From: Dallia pectoralis | Taxonomy: Eukaryota > Chordata > Actinopteri > Esociformes > Umbridae | Length of the DNA stretch: 64,000 nt | Direction: 5' to 3' | Assembly: GCA_029465975.1 (NCBI GenBank) | Contig: CM055742.1 | Coordinates: 4,821,932 to 4,885,931, forward strand | Part shown: positions 56,254 to 64,000 of the stretch, one piece after another | Position numbering within the stretch: position 1 is the first letter of the stretch | Layout of the letters: every line of letters begins with the position of its first letter | Translations under genes and position numbers: made by a program | Notes under the pieces: model-generated | The model's input: only the letters and a program-made list of their open reading frames with translations | What the model was told of the DNA's origin: nothing | Databases searched by the model: none

Positions 56254-57403
56254 TTTCGTTTGTATAGGTATTGGATCTGTAATGTACCTCTGAACAATTT
56301 ACCTGCGTTAAAACTGAAGGATTGTCCAGAGGTACAAAGAAAAACTGCCTGTTTACAGCATTTTCCCCCCTAGCAATGTCAATTTCTGTTTGTTGTATTT
56401 TTTTGTTGCAAATAAAAGAAAATTGATTAACTTTCTGTGCTCATGAAAAAAGAATGATTCATCTAAGGTCTGTTTCGATACCGATTAATGGTTGAAAACG
56501 TTCTATTACAATATTTCAGTAGGATCACTTTTGAAACATTGACTAAACGTGTTTCTGTTTTCATGGTGTTTTTATTATTGCTGAGAAAATGTATTTAGTG
56601 AGAAGTGGATGAAGTCAGACCCCTCCTTGGTCTGCAGAGTTGTTTTATTAGTTTCCACTTTAAATCCCACACTGCGCTCTGAGTCATGTTGGGATGTCAT
56701 GTCTACAGATTACATTTTAGTCCAAACACACACAAACTTGTAGCCACTCACAATTGATAATTGTAGATTTTGTCTGTTTTGGATCAAGGTCAGAGCTTCC
56801 TTACCGATCAAGGTTAAACCAGAGACATATTCTTATCATGTATTATCATCTGCTTTGGATCTTTGAACCAGTGTGATAAACAAGAGTGCCTTGTTTTTTT
56901 CAATGCAGTGGCGTTGGCTTGTGTTAATGGCTTGCCATGTCGCATGACTCAGCCGGTGTGGTAAACTACGGCTAATGAACCCGCGCTGCCTCCGGCACCG
57001 TATGGGGGTCCTACACCCTCTGGCTCGGCTTTTGGCAGTGGCACCAAGCCTCTGTCCCACAATGCGTCCACCATACTGGCGCTCGCCCCGTGTTCCAGTT
57101 TCACCAGGGCAGACTTAAAGCGTCCCCGCGGTTCGTCCGGGGAGCGGTGGGTGAGGCGGTGTCGTGCCACGGGTAATCCGGGTCACCGTTCCTGAATTGA
57201 GTGAATATTCCGCTTTACTGTTTCCAGATTTACAGAGCTTTAGAGGACTGGTAAGGACTCACGGTTTCTGACTGACACCAACCTCATCTGGTGAATGTAA
57301 CATGGATGTGATTGTGGACATCGTTCAGTAGACGGGCGTGTTACATTTGTGGATTAACCGATGCTGCTATGCACAGCCATGCATTGGAACATCTAGGGTT
57401 AGG
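56254..57403. other. Non-coding stretch, nothing recognised
   Basis: No exon or repeat family could be supported; AT-rich to 56830, then more GC-rich around 56990-57180. Confidence 0.4.
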
Positions 57404-58226
57404 TACCTTGCTATGAAGGTAAAACAGCGACATAAGTTTTCTTGTAATACGTTTTTTTCTTTTGAAACTAGTTTTGTACATAGGTTTTCTTTCTTGAAAT
57501 TCGTTTTTTTGTACATAGGTTTTCTTTCTTGTAATAGGTTTTGTACAAAAAACCAACGCGCAGAGTTTTGTCACTAAAATTCCACTAGCAACAGTGACAA
57601 AAGTTTTTCTTTCTTGTAAATCAGTCTGTGCCCAAACGTTTCACTGCGTTTCCAAACAGAAACCACAAACGTATTCTGACCAATGAACGGATAGCTATAG
57701 CGTGGCGCTTTAAACTTCAACCAATCGTTACTCCTAGCAAAGAGAAAAGCCATGACTCGGCATGGCCAGCATCTGTTGCCTCAAAATATTATTTTATTTA
57801 ATACTGCATGGACATGAAAATAAGTTTTACATAATCAAAAACTTACTTGAGGTAACAGATGCTGGCCATGAAAATAAATTACGATTGGTTGAAGTTCAAA
57901 GCGCCTCGCTAAGATAGCTATCCGTTCATTGGTCAGAATAGGTTTGTGGTTTCTGTTTGGAAACGCAGTGAAACGTTTGGGCACAGACTGATTTACCAGA
58001 AAGAAAAACTTTTGTCACTGTTGCTAGTGGAATTTTAGTGACAAAACTCTGCGCGTTGTTTTTTTGTACAAAACCTATTACAAGAAAGAAAACCCATGTA
58101 CAAAATTAGATACAAAAGAAAAAAACGCATTTCAAGAAAGAGAACCTATGTACAAAACTAGTTTCAAAAGAAAAAAACGTATTACAAGAAAAAATCTTAT
58201 GTCGCTGTTTTACCTTCATACCTTGC
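57404..58226. mobile_element. Foldback-type element, about 810 bp palindrome
   Basis: Two arms of about 370-380 bp (57412-57795 and 57848-58220) are near-perfect reverse complements. They start tatgaaggtaaaacagcgac and end gtcgctgttttaccttcata, around a short AT-rich centre. The flanks carry taccttgc on both sides (57404-57411 and 58219-58226), an 8-bp duplication that partly overlaps the terminal TA. Inner sub-repeats such as tgtacataggttttctttc occur more than once per arm. No coding sequence is present. Confidence 0.88.
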
Positions 58227-61200
58227 TCCAGGTCATTACATATTTACCATCGTGTTGGCTCAGGATTTGAACTAGAGATGTTGGTTAATGACACTTGGAC
58301 CTCCTGGCCCACAAAGTGCTTACATTTGTAAAACCCCATAAAACTGAAGTAGCCCATCTGTGTTTATACACATGTTTTCTTTCTCTAATTGGCCTTTTGT
58401 CCAATCGGGTCAGCTTTAAGCAAGAACTCCCAATTGGTTCAATTACTTGTTAGTGTTGAAGAAAGCTCAAATTGGATCACCCCAACGTCCTGGTGACTTC
58501 GTTATGTGACTTTTTGGCCTACATGGCTTGTGGAAGGTAACCGAGTTAGCGGTGCACTGGTGAGAGACGGCACTAGCTCTGCTTTGGGTCTCCGGAGCGA
58601 CACGCTGAGTGTAATGCTGTGGTGACTTCATTTGTGGGTCTGGTGACATAGAACCATGCACGCGTTGACGTCTCACAGTTTCTTGTGAAATGGCGGTAGT
58701 CGGGTCTTCTGTGTGTTGTCGTGGTTCCATGGGACTGTCAGCCTTCCATTTGTCGACATTCCCGTGCAGAGTGCAGGTTCTCATTGCGCGGCGTTCGTCA
58801 ACGATACCAGCATGCCACGTCTACACGCGTATCCTCAGGGATTTGACTCGTGTGTCGTTAAGTTTGTCTCCCCCCCACCTGTTGCTTGCAAGCGTCTAAA
58901 ATTGACTCCGGTCCCATCCCCTAATCACCTGGACACTTTCAACCAAAGATCCAGTCTTGGCCAGACATTATCTGGGAGAGTAAGGGCTTTTTCTGGCCTT
59001 TTGTTTAGGTGGTCTGGCTCGACACAATGGAACTGTAATTGTATGGTGTTGGTGGTTGGAGGCCAGCCACACATTCCTGGTGGCCAGGGACTGATATCTC
59101 TGCTTCGCCTCTCGCTCCTCGCCACACACAATGCTTGTTTGTGGATACCAGCATCCGACCAAAACAATGGTGTAATTTTCTGAAGCTGCCGCCTGCCACC
59201 TTTTCCCCGCGCGTGTCCGTTTGTGCGCCGTGAAAAAGAACTTGACCTTCAGACTAATGCTGGAGATCAGTCGGTGTCGGAGAAGTGCCCTTTAACCGTC
59301 TGTCCGACCTTCCACTGTGTTTATAGTTAAATGGGCCGAAACGACACCGGAAGGCCTGCCTTCACAGACCGCTTTCAGGAATGTCGTTCTAACTGTCAGC
59401 CATGGCCATCATTACTCTTTTTCTGTTCTCTTTCTTCTGCTCTTCCAGCGATTGTGTTCCACCTCTTCATCCCGTTCATCTGTTCGTCTCCCCCCCTACT
59501 CCCTCTGAAACCTCTTCCATTGCTGTGGAACAACAATGCCCCCCCCTCTGAACGATCAATATTGAGGATGGTAGCTGACATGGTGAAAAGCAATATTCAT
59601 GAATAATGAGTCGGGCTCGTCTCGTTCTCTCCGGACAGGAAAGGAACAAAATACTCCAATCAGGACGGTAAGGCCTTTAGTTGTAATGCAGAACTCCTGT
59701 CAAATGGTACGCCAAGGTCCATCACTACCTACAATGACCTTGCAGAAATAACCTTGGGAGAATGTCTGATGTCCCGGCCCCGGGCTAATGTCACTACTTA
59801 GCAGTTAGGCTAAGTGCCTTGCTGTTTCACATTGTGATTGTATGTCACTCAGAGTCAAAATCAAAGTCAAATGCATCTAATAACATGGCGTCATTCTTGA
59901 CTTGGCATGACCTCAACGTCTACACGGTGGTCATCTAAGAATATGTGAAGCAAGAATAACAGCAAAAATATGCGTACAAAAAAAAATGTGCAGCAATTCC
60001 GTTGTAGAAATGGGGAATATGGAGAAGCTATAAATATAGGTGCAGGTATATAAACACTTATTAATGTGTATTGCATGTGCTTGGATAGTGGCCAGAGCAT
60101 AAAAAGTTGATAGAATATGATATAAAATTCCATGTGGCTCGTTGAGAAGTCTTATGGCCTCATTGTTGACTGGGCTCTGTGAAGTACTTGTGGTCCGTGA
60201 CCTAAAGACATGAGAACGTTGTTCTCTCAACTGTTACTTAACTAGTGCTTCGCTGTGAATTATTGTCTCTGCTAACATACCGGTTGGTCGGAACAGCTGG
60301 TGGTAATCTGCCCGTTCTCCCCGTGCTACATCTGCGTTCTTTTTCGCTGGAGTATGCTGTTTTCCATTTCGAGATGTGCACATCTGCTTATTTGTCTGGT
60401 TGGGACTGGGGTGCGTTTCACACAGCGTTGTTGATATGTTTCGTTTGTGACGACGAGGCAGCTAGCTCTGATTAAACCCCCTTCCCCCCGCCTCCGCCCC
60501 CCTGGAAGCTGAATGCTGAACAGGGAACTGCCGTAGCTTGCGAATTAACATCTCTCACTCGGCTTCCGTTTCGCGTGGAGAGAGACATTGTTGACGAGAG
60601 AGAGACATGTTGACGTGGTTGAGAGACTACAACAGCCTATCGTTTCATAGTGGGTGTGTGTGTGTGTGTGTGTGTTTTCCTACTGATTTATAGCCAGGCT
60701 ATTCATATCCAGGTCATTATATTCTCGCCTCCCTCTGTCTCCCCCTCTATAACCCAAATGACTCCTAACTTCATCAGCTCTAACAGCTAGTCACTGATGA
60801 TGAAGATGATTTCTCGCTGTTGTCTCTCCATCCGTGTTGGCTCCCGTTGAAGGCTCGGGTCTCCCAGGCTATTTGGGTTAAACGCCTGATATAAGGTGAG
60901 CGGGCAGTCAGATGCTATGAGGAGCAGAAGGCGCTGCTGAACGTGTACCTGTTCCAGATCCAGGTTACGGAGGTTCCCCAGGGCTCTGTTTCTCTCTCTG
61001 GTGTCCTCTCATTCTCGCTGCTTCTCTGTCTATTTTTCCCTCCTTTATTTTTGTTCTCTCTGCTTGTGCGTTTCGCCAGTGTGCTGAGTGATTTAGATGG
61101 CGTCCACATACACCTCCAAATTGCTTGTCTAACCTTCACAGCGGCTGAGAGAAACTCTGTCTTGCGCTGTGTGCTAAATGTCGAGAGCACTTTTGCTGTG

Positions 61201-61399
61201 ATTAGCGGCCCTTGTCTTGTATTTGCCTGACTAGCTTTTAGTGACCCGTAGCGCATAAAACGACCTTTTTTCCTTTGTGGCTTGAGGACCGCCGTGGCAT
61301 GTGATTACAATAATAACGCTGCCCCCGTCTCCAGCACTCAGACTCCAGCCCCCTTCCCCCCGCTACCCTCCCTCCTGTCTTTTGTATAAAGCTTTTAGT
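58227..61399. other. Non-coding stretch, probably intron
   Basis: No supported exon. A possible old repeat fragment lies at 59890-60190 (ttgagaagtcttatggcc resembles a fish repeat). A GT microsatellite lies at 60651-60676. Confidence 0.4.
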
Positions 61400-62238
61400 T
61401 CTTGAGGAAGGAGCTGGATTGAGTGGCTTGGATTTCTCCAGGTTCTACGACACTCCACCCACTGAGCTCTCTGTGCTCGACAATCTCCCTCTGTCATAAA
61501 CCACAATTGGAGGATCTGCTTCTATCGGCCTATTGGCTGAGCCGGGTTTTGTAGGGAGACACCGTGTTGGAAGTCGTCGGCGTTGACAAGGAGACGTCAA
61601 CGCCGGCGACAACGTCAACATCGCTTAAGCGGACTTATCCGATGGGAGAGAGGATGAGACCCAGAGAGACGGGGGGAGGGAGACACGGGGGGAAGAGGGA
61701 GACGTGGAACATAGAAAACAGGAAGTAGATCGCAGACCACAGTAGAAGACTGCATTCGGCTCCAGCAGCAGATGCAGCAGCACGCTGTAGCAGAAACCTC
61801 TGCAGCTGCAGTCTGTAAGCACCGTGGAGGAGTCGGGCCGAGAGAGGAGGAGCCTGGCCAGAGGAGGCGTGAATCTGGATGCTGCAACTCATGAAGGGCT
61901 GAGAGTGTGGAAAAAGGAGAATGGACACAGCATCGGTACTGTAGCAGCAGGCAAGCGGGTACCTCGTACCCCGTGTGGAGACAACATCAGAGTCAATCGC
62001 CTGGAGAGAAGTAAAGTCTCAACTACAGCCTAAACCCTGACACACCCACATCTACACACAGACCCGGAGGCATCACTATCTTCTGAGGACTCTGTTAAGC
62101 GTCTCAGGCCCAGGCAAACCCTTCTGCTCCAGGACGATAACGTGCGGCTTACGGGGGGTGAGGAAGTTGTTAGCTTCTAGCCTGTTTGCTCGCAGGCCGT
62201 CGTCGCCGTCCGAACCGCCGGACCTGGCGAAGCCGCAA
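61400..62238 (+). other. 5' UTR-like, purine-rich region upstream of the Cys-rich exon
   Basis: The sequence from about 61600 is GC- and purine-rich and UTR-like. It has an in-frame stop at 62038-62040 and no ATG in the later coding frame until 62239. It includes a strong hairpin at 61573-61610. Several upstream ATGs occur in other frames, and possible donors (ggggg|gtgagg at 62157) and acceptors (ctgctccag at 62132; gctcgcag at 62204) complicate the exon borders. Confidence 0.4.
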
Positions 62239-62391
62239 ATGAGCGTGCCGATGTGCGGCTGCGGCTGCAACTTCATCTCCTCCCTTATGAAGAGGCTGGG
62301 CCGTTCTGCCTGCTGCTCGGACCTGCTCTCCTGCAGCCACACCTCGGAGCAGCTGCAACGACTGGCCAGCAGCTGCCCGGCGCCTGCCAAG
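62239..62391 (+). CDS. Candidate first coding exon, Cys-rich N-terminus, gene not identified
   Basis: The exon runs from an ATG to a donor gccaag|gtaacc, 51 codons, ending in phase 0. It reads MSVPMCGCGCNFISSLMKR, continues with a CCSDLLSCSH segment and ends SSCPAPAK. Third positions are strongly G/C, unlike neighbouring DNA, and the ATG is preceded by an in-frame stop at 62038. Six cysteines in the first 30 residues could serve for palmitoylation or metal binding. I do not recognise the protein. The alternative first exons of FBXW7 also end in phase 0 with K or R, and fbxw7 is expected here by synteny. The sequence does not match the known alpha, beta or gamma N-termini as I recall them. It could be a fish-specific FBXW7 start or another gene. 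Confidence 0.45.
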
Positions 62392-64000
62392 GTAACCACG
62401 CCCCGCACTGCCTGGCTGCTGGCGTCGGCCCTTTGTCGCATCCATGGCAACACTTCGGTGGATAAGCCTTGGTCTCTGTGCACATGTTGTTATTTTGCGC
62501 AACGTTCCAGAACATGGATGTGGATTCATCGGGATTCTGCTTGAATTTGGTGTGGGTCGGTTTCGTCAAACGTTGTAGGGGTATTACTGCTAGGGAACGG
62601 AGTGAGCGTGTTCTTGTTTCCGTGCGTTTAGGGCAGACTGACGGGTCTCTTGGCTACGTAAGCCTGGCTCTCCATTATCTCGCGGCAGAGTTGAGGGAAG
62701 TGCAGTGAAGTAATTGATTTAGAACCAGGTGATTTAATGACTCTGCTGCCTTGACAACTGGAGTGGTTGCTTTGAAAACTGTCTGGTTTTTCTGTATGGT
62801 CGCATTTAGACTGCCTGGTCATTAAAAGATTGATCGCTGCCCCTACTTCATTGGAGAAAGGAGCTTTTTTCCCATAGGTTGTAATAAAAGACCAGACCGC
62901 ACAAGAAAATGTTGTTGTGAAGAATGGGAGAGGAGGTCTTCCCAGTTAAAGCTGTTAGCGCTTTGACCTGCAGCTCTAGCACCTTCTCTTCATCTCCCCT
63001 GTTACCTATGGCTTTCAATGTACCTTTTTGATAATTCTTTGTTCGTTTCTGTTCCAGTTTATCAATAGTTTACCCGAATCGACTCAGTGGCTTTTAACTG
63101 TTGCACAGGGAACTAACTGGCTGGGATGGGACGGTTTTGGCAGTTGGCCATATTCACAAGCTTGATGCAGTTTGTCTTTGGAAAGATGCATTTCCTGAAA
63201 GAATGTTATTAAATACCAACCAGGATTATGAGGTCAATTTGGTTTTCGTCTGGCTCGCGTGCAGACTGTCAAATGATTGTCGGGATATATCTTCAAAATT
63301 GTTCAGGCAAATGCATTTTGTGTGGGAACATCGTGACATCTGTACTCCTAATCCTTCCACTTCCCGAGTTGGGTGTTTTAGCGTAACATTCAAGGTGAAA
63401 ATGGTTTGTCTCTCCTACAATGTGTTTTTTTCACCTCTTCTTCACCAGATCGAGCCTGAACGGTTTCAGTTTCTCCCTTCGAGGCGCCAAGGGGCATCGG
63501 CTTAAAATAGATATTGATTAATAGCCACGGCAATGAAATGTAGACCCAGAAGGGATCAAACTGCACTAAGTACTGTATTTATAGGATTACTCATTCAAAA
63601 GAAGGCCTGGTATTATGGCCTGTGGCTGTCGGCTGCTAATTCATAATTACATCCTCCTTTATTACCCGTTATTAGCTATACAATGGCTTTCCCTGGAACA
63701 GGTTTTGTTCAGATTGCGTTTGGCTTTAGATTAGGATTGCTCTGATTGTGTTTTGGTTCCGACCTAGGTTGTTCCAAAAGAAATAAGGTTAGGCTCATCG
63801 GGGTATGTTGGTTCCATGTAGGATAAAGTTATCTTTCCGGGCTACGTACACTTCAAGCCCACTTTAAAGTGTAATTAAACAAAGGCAAAATGTTTAATAA
63901 CGCTGCTTTTTCAAACCCGGTATGAGATTCTCTGCCATCTGTTTGTCACCATTGTTGTTCTGGTTGTGATTTCGTGCATTTTTAATCAGAAGTATTTTTC
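62392..64000. other. Non-coding stretch, probably intron after the Cys-rich exon
   Basis: AT-richer intron-like sequence. The open frame 63101-63505 has no splice or domain support. Nothing else was recognised up to the window end. Confidence 0.45.

Overview
The window looks like teleost fish nuclear DNA. It is intron-rich, carries many microsatellites and minisatellites, and holds fish-type transposons (Ty3/Gypsy, two nested hAT copies, a foldback element). Two copies of a dispersed repeat I associate with salmonid and pike genomes sit at 28.1 kb (minus) and 45.0 kb (plus). A protacanthopterygian (salmoniform or esociform) source is therefore my best guess, from memory of that repeat only. 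There is no bacterial, phage or CRISPR content.

Layout. 1-4.5 kb is a GC-rich 27-bp minisatellite that I read as the swollen proline-rich tail of a Ty3/Gypsy polyprotein; it is followed by a stop, a polypurine tract and the element's 3' LTR (4548-4998). 5-19.5 kb has no recognisable gene. It holds five minisatellites (24, 36, 14, 20 and about 77 bp units), a 26-bp triplication and a MITE-like element at 16.27-16.87 kb.

19.79-27.47 kb is the one gene I identify with confidence: tmem154, plus strand, nine coding exons, every junction in frame, 226 codons (209 from the second ATG). It encodes a signal peptide, a short acidic Ser/Thr-rich ectodomain, one membrane helix and a cytoplasmic tail with the conserved acidic/Trp motif. 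Its intron 6 carries a 1.4-kb 10-bp minisatellite rich in CACGTG that ends about 19 nt before exon 7. A possible alternative last exon (29482) and distal poly(A) signal (30906) follow.

28-64 kb is mostly non-coding, with two candidate plus-strand exons. The first is a GC-rich untranslated-looking first exon ending at a strong donor at 35285. The second is a 51-codon Cys-rich exon at 62239-62391 ending in phase 0. In human the gene transcribed downstream of TMEM154 is FBXW7, which has a non-coding first exon, a very long first intron and alternative N-terminal exons ending in phase 0. The 35-64 kb stretch could therefore be fbxw7 intron 1, but no diagnostic FBXW7 coding sequence lies inside the window, so this is inference. 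The interval also contains more minisatellites, a hAT element at 52915-54128 with a perfect 8-bp target duplication and a second hAT-like element inside it, and an 0.8-kb foldback element at 57412-58220.

I found no convincing new biological system. The most interesting items are the retrotransposon-tail minisatellite, the equal-length 63-nt tmem154 ectodomain exons, the E-box array beside a splice site, and the unidentified Cys-rich exon with a strong hairpin upstream.
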